Of a stretch of 64,000 bases of DNA, positions 38,786-48,996 are shown one piece after another. The position numbers and the translations under genes were made by a program. Numbering within the stretch: position 1 is the first letter of the stretch; the number at the start of each line of letters is the position of its first letter. Below the pieces are notes generated by a model. That model did not search any database, had not been told where the DNA came from, and was given only the letters and a program-made list of their open reading frames with translations. The stretch covers positions 91,216 to 155,215 of the forward strand of contig JAODAX010000029.1 of NCBI GenBank assembly GCA_025463675.1, written 5' to 3'. Source of the stretch: Naasia sp. (lineage in GTDB: Bacteria; Actinomycetota; Actinomycetes; Actinomycetales; Microbacteriaceae).

Positions 38786-39216
38786 TGAACAGCGAGGAGG
38801 AGCTCGCGCTGGCGCCCCTCTTCGCCATCGCGGTCGCCGCGGAGCTCGCAGGGATGCACCCGCAGACGCTGCGCCAGTACGACCGGCTGGGCCTCGTCTC
38901 GCCGAGCCGCACGGCCGGCAAGTCGCGCCGGTACTCGATGCGGGACGTCGCGCAGCTGCGCGAGATCGGCCGGCTGAGCGCCGAGGGCATCACGCTCGAA
39001 GGCATCCGACGCATCCTCGAACTCGAGAACGAGGTGACCGCGCTGCGCGCCCGCGTCCGGGAGCTGGAGACGGCGCTCGCCGACGAGCTGCTGCGCCGAC
39101 CGGGCCGCCGGGTGTTCGCCGCGGGCGAGGACGGCGGCGTGACCCCGCTCCGTGCCGGCATGCGCGCCAATCCCCGCACCGAGGTCGTGCTCTGGCGACC
39201 GTTCGGCAACCGCTAG
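38785..39216 (+). CDS. hspR: Heat-shock repressor HspR (MerR family)
   Basis: A 143-residue MerR-type repressor of the HAIR regulon. The N-terminal winged helix has FAIAVAAELAGMHPQTLRQY and DRLGLVSPSRTAGKSRRYS, followed by the dimerisation coiled coil (LENEVTALRARVRELETAL) and a C-terminal RTEVVLWRPFG segment typical of HspR. Start overlaps the dnaJ stop (TGATG). It should repress dnaK and clpB in this window and hence itself. Confidence 0.95.
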   Translation: MNSEEELALAPLFAIAVAAELAGMHPQTLRQYDRLGLVSPSRTAGKSRRYSMRDVAQLREIGRLSAEGITLEGIRRILELENEVTALRARVRELETALADELLRRPGRRVFAAGEDGGVTPLRAGMRANPRTEVVLWRPFGNR

Positions 39217-39244
39217 CGGTGACGGCGGACCAGGCCGCGGGCGC

Positions 39245-39670
39245 CGATTCGGCTTCACCCGACTCGAGGCCCACCTCGACGCTTACGCGCATGGCCTGCT
39301 CGACGCAGCGCCCGCGACCGGTCCGCGCGCGTGCTCCGCATCGCCGGCGTGCCGCTCTTCAGCGGGTTCGTCTACACCGCCGTCGGCTCCTACATGGCGC
39401 GGGTGTACCGGCTCTTCGACCTGCGCTTCGTCCGTCTGCTGCGGCGGTCCCTGAGACTGCCGTTGATCGCCGAATTCTCGGGGTTTGCCGCGGTCATCTG
39501 GCTCGCCGAGAACACCGCGACGGGGGCGGGCGCCTGGGCGTACCCGGGTCAGGTGGACGGCTGGGAACCCGTCTCGGCGTCGAAGCTGATCTCCTGGTTC
39601 CTCCTCATGATCCTCTCAGTCGTGCTCGTCACCTGCGTCTATCCCCCTCCCCGCCCGCCGCCGATGCGGG
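39245..39670 (+). pseudogene. DUF817 membrane protein remnant
   Basis: In one frame from about 39331 the DNA encodes LRIAGVPLFSGFVYTAVGSY, MARVYRLFDLRFVR, then FSGFAAVIWLAENTATGAGA, WAYPGQVDGWEPVS and KLISWFLLMILSVVLVTCVY, conserved blocks of the roughly 270-residue DUF817 family. The N-terminal 130 residues are missing, about 60 residues in the middle are deleted, and no native stop remains. An upstream piece in another frame (39245-39330, FGFTRLEAHLDAYAHGLL) may be the N-terminus, with low confidence. It fills the gap between hspR and clpS. Confidence 0.75.
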
Positions 39671-39703
39671 GGCAGGGGAGGATGGGATGGAGCGGGGGAG
39701 CCG

Positions 39704-39988
39704 ATGAGCGACGTACTCGAACAGCAGCGCACCGAGGAGGAGCTGACCCTCGGCGCGCCATGGGACGTCGTCGTCTGGGACGACCCGGTCAACCTGATGA
39801 CCTACGTCACCTGGGTGTTCCGCACCCACTTCGGCTACCCGCCGCCGATCGCCGAGCGCCTCATGATGCAGGTGCACACCGCGGGCAGCGCCGTGGTGGC
39901 GACCGGCAGCCGGGAGGCGATGGAGCGGCACGTCGAGGCGATGCACGGCTACGGCCTGCTCGCCACTCTGCGGCCGGCGGACACGTGA
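39704..39988 (+). CDS. clpS: ClpS adaptor for N-end rule proteolysis
   Basis: Delivers N-degron substrates to the Clp protease. The 94-residue protein contains the conserved VVWDDPVNLMTYVTWVF, with the acidic N-degron pocket, and a VHTAGSAVVATGSREAMERH helix region. ATG 39704. Its stop overlaps the DUF2017 start as GTGA. No clpC or clpP is in the window. Confidence 0.94.
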   Translation: MSDVLEQQRTEEELTLGAPWDVVVWDDPVNLMTYVTWVFRTHFGYPPPIAERLMMQVHTAGSAVVATGSREAMERHVEAMHGYGLLATLRPADT

Positions 39989-40473
39989 GCGGCTTCCGGC
40001 GCGTGCCCGGCGCGCTCGAAAGACGCTTCTCGCCAGGGGAGGAGGCCGTCCTGGCCTCGCTCGCGGCCGACCTGCGCAGGCTGTTCACGCTGGGGGCAGT
40101 CGATGACGCCGTGCTCGCGCGGCTGGCCCCCTCCGCGTATCCCGACGACGACCAGGCGGCGGCGGAGTTCGCCGACTTCGCCCGGCCCCGCATCCTCGGC
40201 GACAAGGACGGCGCGGCGGGGGCCGTGCTCGCGGACCTCGAGGGGGCGGTCGACGGCGTCGTCCGCGTGGCCTTCGACCGGGTGCCGCTCTGGCTGCGCA
40301 CGCTCACCGACCTCCGGGTCGCGCTGCACGAGCGCGCCGGAGAATTCCCGGACGAGGAGACGGCGGCGATCCTCGACTGGCTCGGCTGGCTCCTGGCCGG
40401 GATGCTCGACGCATTCAACCCGGAACCGCTCGATCCCGACGGGCAGGAAGGCGTAGCCGCCGGTTCGCCGTGA
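39985..40473 (+). CDS. DUF2017 family protein
   Basis: A 162-residue protein of unknown function that commonly follows clpS in Actinobacteria. It starts GFRRVPGALERRFSPGEEAV and has a conserved C-terminal helix LDWLGWLLAGMLDAFNP. GTG 39985 overlaps the clpS stop, so the pair is probably coupled. The conserved pairing suggests a link with Clp-dependent proteolysis, by inference only. Confidence 0.88.
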   Translation: MSGFRRVPGALERRFSPGEEAVLASLAADLRRLFTLGAVDDAVLARLAPSAYPDDDQAAAEFADFARPRILGDKDGAAGAVLADLEGAVDGVVRVAFDRVPLWLRTLTDLRVALHERAGEFPDEETAAILDWLGWLLAGMLDAFNPEPLDPDGQEGVAAGSP

Positions 40474-40512
40474 GCGATCGGCCGCGGATGGCGCGACGGC
40501 CACACGGGCCGG

Positions 40513-40543
40513 TAAACTTGAGTCAATACGGCTCAACTTGAGT
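40513..40543 (+). promoter_or_regulatory. HAIR operator at the clpB promoter
   Basis: CTTGAGT-N7-GCTCAAC at 40517-40537 matches HAIR. It overlaps TAAACT (40513-40518), as at dnaK; the 13-mer TAAACTTGAGTCA is identical at both promoters. A further half site CTTGAGT at 40537-40543 shares one base with the right arm. No good -35 is visible. Confidence 0.88.
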
Positions 40544-40562
40544 CAGTGAAGGAGCGGAACGC

Positions 40563-42749
<2,187 letters not shown>

Positions 42750-42767
42750 CCCGCATAGCATCGAGGG

Positions 42768-43814
42768 ATGCTTGCGACAGTTCTGCACGGTGCCGGGGAC
42801 ATCCGAGTGGACGAGGTGCCGGACCCCCGGCTCGCCACCGGCCGGGACGCGATCGTCCGGGTGGTCGCCGCGTGCGTGTGCGGCTCGGACCTCTGGCCCT
42901 ACCGCGGGGTGACGAAGACGATTGAGCCGAAGCGGATCGGCCACGAGTTCGTGGGCGTCGTCGAGCGGGTCGGCGACGACGTGCAGCGCATCCGGGTCGG
43001 TGACTTCGTGATCGCGCCGTTCTACGACTGCGACAGGACCTGCGCCAACTGCCGCAACGGGTTCAGCACCTCCTGCCTGCACGGCGGCTGGTGGGGCGAT
43101 GACGACCGGGACGGGGCATTCGCGGACGGCGGCCAGGGTGAACGCGTGCGCGTGCCGCACGCCGACGGCTCGCTCACGCCGGTCCCTGACCCGGCGCCCG
43201 AGCTCATCCCGCACCTGCTGACCCTGTCCGACGTGATGGGCACCGGCCACCACGCGGCCGTCAGCGCCGGTGTCGGCCCCGGCAAGACGGTCGTGGTGGT
43301 CGGCGATGGCGCGGTCGGGCTCTGCGCGGTGCTCGCATCCCGCCGGCTCGGCGCCGAGCGGATCGTCGCGATGTCCCGGCACGAGGCGAGGCAGGCGCTC
43401 GCCCGGGAGTTCGGCGCCACCGACGTCGTCGCGGAGCGCGGCGACGAGGGCGTGCAGGCCGTGCGCGCACGGTTCGACGGCAGCGGCGCCGACTGCGTGC
43501 TCGAGTGCGTGGGCACCAAGGAGTCGATGGATCAGGCGTTGCGCTCCGCCCGCCCCGGCGGCCAGGTCGGCTACGTCGGCGTCCCCAACGGCGACCCCGA
43601 GCTTCCCGTCCGGCGGATGTTCAGCACGAACGTCGGCGTCCGCGGGGGAGTGGCCCCGGTGCGCAACTACATCGACGAGTTGCTGCCCGACGTCCTCTCC
43701 GGTGCGATCCAGCCCGGCCGCGTCTTCGACCTGGAGCTGCCGCTCGCGGAGGCGGCGGAGGGGTACGCGGCCATGGACGAGCGCCGCGCCATCAAGGTGC
43801 TCCTGCGCCCCTGA
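42768..43814 (+). CDS. Zinc-dependent alcohol dehydrogenase family protein
   Basis: A 348-residue medium-chain dehydrogenase. Catalytic zinc ligands lie in CVCGSDLWPYRG and GHEFVGVVE; structural-site cysteines appear in CDRTCANCRNGFSTSC. The Rossmann motif is VVVVGDGAVGLCAVLA. Substrate is unknown. ATG 42768 lies 6 nt after TAGCAT (42756-42761), indicating a leaderless transcript. Confidence 0.9.
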   Translation: MLATVLHGAGDIRVDEVPDPRLATGRDAIVRVVAACVCGSDLWPYRGVTKTIEPKRIGHEFVGVVERVGDDVQRIRVGDFVIAPFYDCDRTCANCRNGFSTSCLHGGWWGDDDRDGAFADGGQGERVRVPHADGSLTPVPDPAPELIPHLLTLSDVMGTGHHAAVSAGVGPGKTVVVVGDGAVGLCAVLASRRLGAERIVAMSRHEARQALAREFGATDVVAERGDEGVQAVRARFDGSGADCVLECVGTKESMDQALRSARPGGQVGYVGVPNGDPELPVRRMFSTNVGVRGGVAPVRNYIDELLPDVLSGAIQPGRVFDLELPLAEAAEGYAAMDERRAIKVLLRP

Positions 43815-43951
43815 GCGGGCCGCATCGCCGGTCGGCTTTCGCACGGATCAGGAGATCGCGCGCGGATCAGGCTCGGCGGCGGGTTTCGCCCACGGTTCAG
43901 GACGACACGCGGAGCCAGCGGCGAAGCGGCTCTGATTCGTGGAACACCGGG

Positions 43952-44302
43952 TCAGCCGGCGACGTAGACCTTCCGGAGGGTCTCGGTGACCGTCCAGGTG
44001 GTGTGCGAACCGGCGGCAAGCCGGCCGACGACACCCGGCGCGAGCGTCAGCGGCGCCGCCCCGGAGTCAAACTCGACCGTCCCCGACCCGGTGAGCACCA
44101 CGAACACCTCGTCCACCTCCACGTCGGTGGACGTGCCCACCGTGTGCTCCCACACGCCGACCTCGGTGCCGCCCAGTTCCGCGAGCACCGCCGAGCCGGT
44201 GGTCGGGGAGCCGGCGAGCGCCTGCCCTGCGGGCAGCGGGGCGTGCTCAAGCGGGAGGGCGACGGCGTCGAGCGCGGCCGCGGCGTCGAGCAGCGCGCTC
44301 AC
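43952..44302 (-). CDS. Cupin-domain protein
   Basis: A 116-residue single cupin domain. Motif 1 is degenerate (EHTVGTSTDVEVDEVFVVLTG) and motif 2 reads VVGRLAAGSHTTWTVTETLRK. Such proteins resemble the DUF861/EutQ-like cupins. The GTG start overlaps the threonine aldolase stop (44299-44302), so the two are co-translated. Ligand and metal are unknown. Confidence 0.85.
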   Translation of the reverse strand: MSALLDAAAALDAVALPLEHAPLPAGQALAGSPTTGSAVLAELGGTEVGVWEHTVGTSTDVEVDEVFVVLTGSGTVEFDSGAAPLTLAPGVVGRLAAGSHTTWTVTETLRKVYVAG

Positions 44303-45345
44303 CGCGCCAGCTCCTCGCGGATGGCGGCCGCGAACGCGTCCACGTCCGCCTCGGTGGTGTCGAATGCGCACATCCAGCGCACCTGGCCGGCCGCCCGGTC
44401 CCAGTCGTAGAAGCGGTAGCGCTCCCGGATGCGGTCGGCCGCCGCGTTGGCGAGCACGGCGAACACCGCGTTCGCGTCGGTCGCCTGCGAGAAGGTGAGC
44501 CCGGGGGTGCCCTCGAGACTCGAGCGCAGCCGCGCCGCCATCGCGTTGGCGTGCGCGGCGGAGCGCACGCCGAGGCCGTCGTCGAAGAGGGTCAGGAGCT
44601 GGGCGCTCTGGAAGCGCATCTTGCTCGCGAGCTGCATGCTGAGCTTCCGCAGGTAGATCAGGCCGGGCGCGCGCTCCGGCCGGAGAGCGACGACCGCCTC
44701 CGCCCCGAGCAGCCCGTTCTTGGTGCCGCCGAGGCTCAGCACGTCGACGCCCGCGTCCGCGGTGAACGCGGCGAGCGGCACCCCGAGCGCGGCGGCGGCG
44801 TTCCAGATCCGCGCGCCGTCCATGTGCACGGCCATGCCGAGCTCGTGGGCGTAGTCGGCGATCGCACGCACCTCGTCGGACGTGTAGACCGTGCCGAGCT
44901 CCGTCGACTGGGTGATGCTGACCACGAGCGGCTGCGCGCGATGCTCGTCCCCCCACCCCCACGCCTCCCGGGCGATCAGGTCGGGGGTGAGCTTGCCGTC
45001 CACCGTCGGCACCGGCAGCAGCTTGAGGCCGCTCACCCGCTCCGGGGCGCCCGCCTCGTCGGTGTGGATGTGCGCCGTGGAGGTGCAGATCACCGCGCCC
45101 CAGCGCGGCATCATCGCCGTCAGGCCGACCACGTTCGCCCCGGTCCCGTTGAAGACGGGGAAGCCGACCGTCTCCCGGCCGAATTCGGCGCGCAGCACCT
45201 CCTGCAGTGCCTCGGTGTAGCGGTCCTCGCCGTAGGCGGTCTGGTGGCCGTCGTTCGCCGCCGCGATCGCGGCGAGCACCTCGGGGGCGATGCCCGCGTA
45301 GTTGTCGCTCGCGAAGGTGCGCAGGGTGTCGTCGTGCAGTCTCAC
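44299..45345 (-). CDS. ltaE: Low-specificity L-threonine aldolase
   Basis: PLP enzyme splitting threonine or allo-threonine to glycine and acetaldehyde. The 348-residue protein shows FASDNYAGIAPEVLAAIAAA, YGEDRYTEALQ, VHMDGARIWNAAAALG and the PLP-lysine segment LSLGGTKNGLLGAEAVV. GTG 45345 is chosen for the AAGGA about 8 nt upstream and the start of homology. It is the first gene of a pair with the cupin protein. Confidence 0.9.
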   Translation of the reverse strand: MRLHDDTLRTFASDNYAGIAPEVLAAIAAANDGHQTAYGEDRYTEALQEVLRAEFGRETVGFPVFNGTGANVVGLTAMMPRWGAVICTSTAHIHTDEAGAPERVSGLKLLPVPTVDGKLTPDLIAREAWGWGDEHRAQPLVVSITQSTELGTVYTSDEVRAIADYAHELGMAVHMDGARIWNAAAALGVPLAAFTADAGVDVLSLGGTKNGLLGAEAVVALRPERAPGLIYLRKLSMQLASKMRFQSAQLLTLFDDGLGVRSAAHANAMAARLRSSLEGTPGLTFSQATDANAVFAVLANAAADRIRERYRFYDWDRAAGQVRWMCAFDTTEADVDAFAAAIREELAR

Positions 45346-45382
45346 CCGTCCATCCTTCCCGATCCGCGCCCGGCGCCGGGCC

Positions 45383-46747
45383 TCAGTCGCGACCGGTGAT
45401 ACCGGACGTCGACACGATGGCGTCGGCGAGCTTGCGGCCGAGCGCCTCATAGAACATCGACAGCGGGAACTCGTCGTCGAGGACGGCGTCGGTGAAGCCC
45501 CCCGGCGGCCCGGCGAGTACCTCGTCGGAGAGCCCGCCGGCCCAGTTCGACGCGGGGGCGGGCGTGAGGACGCTCCGGATCAGCTCGTAGGCGGCGAGCC
45601 AGTGCGCCGTCTTCGGCCGGTCGATGCTGCGCCAGTACAGCTCGTCGATCGCATCGGACAGCGCGACGACGGCGTCCGGCACGTCCGCCCAGTCGAAGGC
45701 GAGACGCCTGTCCGTCCAGTGCAGCACACGCACCTGGTGCAGCCAGGCGAACAGGAGCTGACCGCCGAGGCCGTCATAGTTGCGCACGCGGGTGCCGGTG
45801 AGGGGGAAGCGGAACAGGCGGTCGAAGAGGATCGCGTACTGGGCGAGCCGCGCGCGGTCCCGGGTGAGGTCGTCGGTGTCGTCGGCACGCACGAGGCGCA
45901 CAGCCTCGCGGAACGCGGTGAGATCGCAGCGCAGCTCCTCGAGCGCGTAGAGGAAGTACGGCATCCGCTGCTTGATCATGAACGGATCGAAGGGGAGGTC
46001 GCCCCGCATGTGGGTGCGGTCGTGGATGAGGTCCCAGAGCACGAAGGTCTCCTCGGCGATCCCCTGATCCTCGAGTAGCGGGGCCGCGTCGGCGGGCAGC
46101 TGGAGCCGGGTGATACCCGCGGCGGCGGTGACCACCCGGCGGAACCGGGCCGCCTCGCGATCGGCGAAGATCGCGCCCCATGTGAAGGCGGGGACGGGGC
46201 TTACCCCGATCGACACCGTCTCGGGGAACAGCACCGCCGAGTCGCTGTCGTAGCCGGGCGTGAAATCGAGGAACCGGACGGGCAGGAACATCGCGTTCGA
46301 GTAGGCGCCCGCCTCGAGCCGCGCCGCGAACTCCGGCCAGCGCACCTCGAGCAGCACCGCCTCGAACAGGCGGTCGCGGCTGCCGTTCTGCGTGTACATG
46401 GGGAAGACGACGAGGTGCGCGAGGTCGTCCTCACGAGCGGACGCGGGGCTGAACGCCGTGAGCGAGCGGACGAAATCGGGGATGGGGAAGCCCGCGTCGA
46501 CCCAGCCGGCCAGGTCCGCCCGGACCGCGCTGAGGTAGCCGGCGTCGTGCGGGAAGGTGGGGGCCAGCGCCGCCACCTGGGCAGCGACCTCGGCGACCAG
46601 TTCGCCGGCGAGCGTGCGGTCGGCGTCCTCTGCGAGGGAGCCGTCCGTGCGCTGCAGCGCCTGCAGGCGGATGACGGCTGCCTTGAGCGCGCGCCACGGC
46701 TCGGCTGCCGCCAGGCGTGCGGCGTCGGTCTCCAGCGCGGGGTCCAT
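45383..46747 (-). CDS. DUF6421 family protein
   Basis: A 454-residue soluble protein of the actinobacterial DUF6421 family, biochemical role unknown. Recognisable blocks are VVFPMYTQNGSRDRLFEAVL, WDLIHDRTHMRGDLPFDPFM and QRMPYFLYALEELRCDLTAF. The HDRTH and EEL(R)CD residues could form a metal site, which is speculation. ATG 46747-46745 has GGAGGAGG immediately upstream. The upstream region holds a paired palindromic operator. Confidence 0.85.
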   Translation of the reverse strand: MDPALETDAARLAAAEPWRALKAAVIRLQALQRTDGSLAEDADRTLAGELVAEVAAQVAALAPTFPHDAGYLSAVRADLAGWVDAGFPIPDFVRSLTAFSPASAREDDLAHLVVFPMYTQNGSRDRLFEAVLLEVRWPEFAARLEAGAYSNAMFLPVRFLDFTPGYDSDSAVLFPETVSIGVSPVPAFTWGAIFADREAARFRRVVTAAAGITRLQLPADAAPLLEDQGIAEETFVLWDLIHDRTHMRGDLPFDPFMIKQRMPYFLYALEELRCDLTAFREAVRLVRADDTDDLTRDRARLAQYAILFDRLFRFPLTGTRVRNYDGLGGQLLFAWLHQVRVLHWTDRRLAFDWADVPDAVVALSDAIDELYWRSIDRPKTAHWLAAYELIRSVLTPAPASNWAGGLSDEVLAGPPGGFTDAVLDDEFPLSMFYEALGRKLADAIVSTSGITGRD

Positions 46748-46800
46748 GACCCTCCTCCCGGTCCCTACGAGCGTATGGAGCGGGAGGGGGGCGAGAAGCG

Positions 46801-46844
46801 GCAGAACCTGCACGGTTTCCTGCGCATCACGCAGGTTTCCTGCG
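46801..46844. promoter_or_regulatory. Paired palindromic operator between DUF6421 and glycosylase genes
   Basis: CGCAGGTTTCCTGCG at 46830-46844 is a perfect 6-3-6 palindrome. An imperfect copy GCACGGTTTCCTGCG lies at 46810-46824, with centres exactly 20 bp apart (two helical turns). Upstream GCAGAACCTGC (46801-46811) adds a third related palindrome. It sits in the divergent promoter region and probably binds a dimeric repressor cooperatively; the regulator is unknown. Confidence 0.6.
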
Positions 46845-46901
46845 TTCGCGCCGGTCCGGGCGACCCCTGGCGCCGGAGCGGCCGCCGCGCGACACTGAAG
46901 C

Positions 46902-47759
46902 GTGCCCGAACTGCCCGAGGTCCAGGCGCTCGTGACCGACCTCCGCACCCGCCTGACCGATCGCATCATCGACCGCGTCGACATCGTCGCCTTCTCCGCG
47001 CTCAAGACCTTCGACCCGCCGCTGACCGCGCTCGCCGGAGCCGCGATCGACGGCGTCGAGCGGCACGGCAAGTTCCTCGACATCTCCGCAGGCGGGCTGC
47101 ATCTTGTGCTGCATCTGGCGCGCGCGGGCTGGATCCGCTGGCGTGCCGCCGCCCCCGTCCCGTCGCGGCTCGGCAAGGGTCCGCTCGCCGCGCGGCTCGT
47201 GCTCGACGATGGCTCCGGCCTCGACATCACCGAGGCGGGCACCAAGAAGAGCCTCGCCCTCTACCTCGTCCGCGACCCCGCGGAGGTACCTGGCATCGCG
47301 CGGCTCGGCCCCGACCCGCTCACCCCCGAATTCACCGAGGAGGCCTTCGCGGGCATCCTCGCCCAGGCGGGCCGCGCCCAGATCAAGGGCGTGCTACGCA
47401 ACCAGGCGGTGGTCGCCGGCATCGGCAACGCCTACTCGGACGAGATCCTGCACCGGGCCCGGATGTCGCCCTTCAAGCCGGCGGCGATGCCCGCGGAGGA
47501 AGTGGCGCGGCTGTACGAGGCCATGCGCATCACGCTCGAGGAGGCGCTGACCCGTGCGGACGGGCTGGCAGCGAGCGAGCTGAAGAAGGAGAAGAAGTCG
47601 GGCCTGCGCGTGCACGGCCGCACGGGGGAGCCGTGCCCGGTATGCGGCGACACGGTGCGGCAGGTCGTCTTCGCCGACTCGACCTTCCAGTACTGCCCCA
47701 CCTGTCAGACCGGCGGGAAGCCGCTCGCCGACCGCGTGCTCTCGCGGCTGGTGAAGTAG
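46902..47759 (+). CDS. Fpg/Nei family DNA glycosylase
   Basis: Base-excision repair glycosylase/AP lyase removing oxidised bases. The 285-residue protein starts (M)PELPEV, giving the catalytic Pro and Glu. It has the helix-two-turn-helix KGVLRNQAVVAGIGNAYSDE and a C-terminal zinc finger CPVCG...YCPTCQ. It differs from canonical MutM in the N-terminal domain and fits the Nei/MutM2 side. GTG 46902 encodes the first Met. Confidence 0.92.
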   Translation: MPELPEVQALVTDLRTRLTDRIIDRVDIVAFSALKTFDPPLTALAGAAIDGVERHGKFLDISAGGLHLVLHLARAGWIRWRAAAPVPSRLGKGPLAARLVLDDGSGLDITEAGTKKSLALYLVRDPAEVPGIARLGPDPLTPEFTEEAFAGILAQAGRAQIKGVLRNQAVVAGIGNAYSDEILHRARMSPFKPAAMPAEEVARLYEAMRITLEEALTRADGLAASELKKEKKSGLRVHGRTGEPCPVCGDTVRQVVFADSTFQYCPTCQTGGKPLADRVLSRLVK

Positions 47760-47763
47760 CGGG

Positions 47764-47958
47764 TCAGAGGGTCGTGCCGGGCACGCCCGAGACGGCGATC
47801 GCGAAGCCGACGACGAGCGCGCCGATCGCGAAGGCGGCCGTCCCGAGCGGCACCCAGAAGGCGAGCCGACGCCTGACGAGCAGCACCACAAGGATGATCG
47901 ACCGGACGAGGTCCCACACCCGCGCGGGACGTGATCCGGTCGGCGGCAGCGCGGTCAT
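47764..47958 (-). CDS. Small two-helix membrane protein
   Basis: A 64-residue protein with two hydrophobic segments (VRSIILVVLLV and FWVPLGTAAFAIGALVVGFAIAV). It is convergent with the glycosylase gene, 4 nt from its stop, and divergent from the transporter. No family is recognised. Its compact fit in the gap supports a real gene. Confidence 0.6.
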   Translation of the reverse strand: MTALPPTGSRPARVWDLVRSIILVVLLVRRRLAFWVPLGTAAFAIGALVVGFAIAVSGVPGTTL

Positions 47959-48021
47959 GGAGTCGGAGTAGGGCCTCGTCTGAGGGTCGGTGAGGGTCGG
48001 CCGCGCCGCTAGCGTTGGGGG

Positions 48022-48048
48022 GTGACGCCCGCGGATCGACCCCTGTGA
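48022..48048 (+). CDS. Eight-codon leaderless upstream ORF
   Basis: GTG ACG CCC GCG GAT CGA CCC CTG TGA encodes VTPADRPL. TAGCGT at 48010-48015 lies 6 nt before its GTG, the same spacing as at leaderless genes in this window. Its TGA overlaps the GTG of the AEC transporter (48045) as GTGA, so ribosomes finishing the mini-ORF could reinitiate. The transporter itself has no Shine-Dalgarno. Functional status is inference. Confidence 0.45.
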   Translation: MTPADRPL

Positions 48049-48965
48049 GCGGCGTCCTGATCGGCTTCGCGATCATCGGTGCCGTCGTCGCGGGGGGCTA
48101 CGTAGTCGGCCGGGCCGGCATCCTCGGGCCGCACGCGGGCTACGTGGTGAGCCGGCTCGCGTTCTTCGTGGCCTCGCCCTGCCTGATGTTCGGCGTGCTC
48201 GCCGGCGCCGACGTCCACGTGCTCTTCTCCTCGCTGCTCGTCGCCTCCGCCGTCGCCGCGCTCGCGGCCGGGGCCGTGTTCGCGCTCGTGGCGCTCCTGG
48301 TGTGGCGTCGCGGTGTCGCGCCGGCCGTCGTCGGCAGCCTCGCGTCGTCGTACGTGAACGCGGGCAACATCGGCATCCCGGTGTCCTTCTACGTGCTCGG
48401 TGACGCCGCATACTCGGCGCCCGTCATCCTGCTGCAGCTCCTCGTGCTCGCGCCGGTCGCGCTCACCATCCTCGACATCACCACGTCGGGCCGGGCGTCG
48501 CTCGCGCGCATCCTCGCCCAGCCGCTGCGGAACCCGATCCTCATCGCGTCCGCCCTGGGCGTCGTGGTCGCGGTGTCCGGCATTCGCCTCCCCGATGCGG
48601 TGCTCGAGCCGGTCACGCTCATCGGCGGCGCGGCGATCCCGCTCGTGCTCCTCGGCTTCGGCATGTCGCTGCACGGCCAGCGAGTCCTCGAACGGGGCTC
48701 GTCGCGGCGCGATGTGGTGCTCGCCACCGGACTCAAGCTCGTCTTCATGCCGAGCGTGGCATGGGTCGCCGGCGTCGTCCTCGGCCTCGGCCCGGAGCAG
48801 CTGTACGCGGCGGTCGTGCTGGCTGCGCTGCCGAGCGCACAGAACGTGTTCAACTACGCTCGCCGCTACGAGCGCGGCGAGGTGCTCGCCCGCGACACGG
48901 TGCTGCTCACCTCGATCGGCGCGCTCCCGGTGCTGCTGCTGGTGTCGCTGCTGCTCGCGCCCTGA
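48045..48965 (+). CDS. AEC (auxin efflux carrier) family transporter
   Basis: A 306-residue membrane protein with about ten hydrophobic segments. Family-typical blocks are LAFFVASPCLMFGVLA, SYVNAGNIGIPVSFYVLGD near residue 105, and VLAALPSAQNVFNYA near 265. Substrate is unknown; bacterial members export malate, malonate or other organic acids. GTG 48045 is chosen for the overlap with the mini-ORF and the start of the first helix. Confidence 0.87.
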   Translation: MSGVLIGFAIIGAVVAGGYVVGRAGILGPHAGYVVSRLAFFVASPCLMFGVLAGADVHVLFSSLLVASAVAALAAGAVFALVALLVWRRGVAPAVVGSLASSYVNAGNIGIPVSFYVLGDAAYSAPVILLQLLVLAPVALTILDITTSGRASLARILAQPLRNPILIASALGVVVAVSGIRLPDAVLEPVTLIGGAAIPLVLLGFGMSLHGQRVLERGSSRRDVVLATGLKLVFMPSVAWVAGVVLGLGPEQLYAAVVLAALPSAQNVFNYARRYERGEVLARDTVLLTSIGALPVLLLVSLLLAP

Positions 48966-48996
48966 CCTGCGCGGAACCGCGGATCGCCGCCGCAGG

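Noticed and set aside
43912..43932. GAGCC/GGCTC stem between the alcohol dehydrogenase and the cupin gene
   Set aside because: Only five base pairs with a long loop; too weak to call a terminator with confidence.
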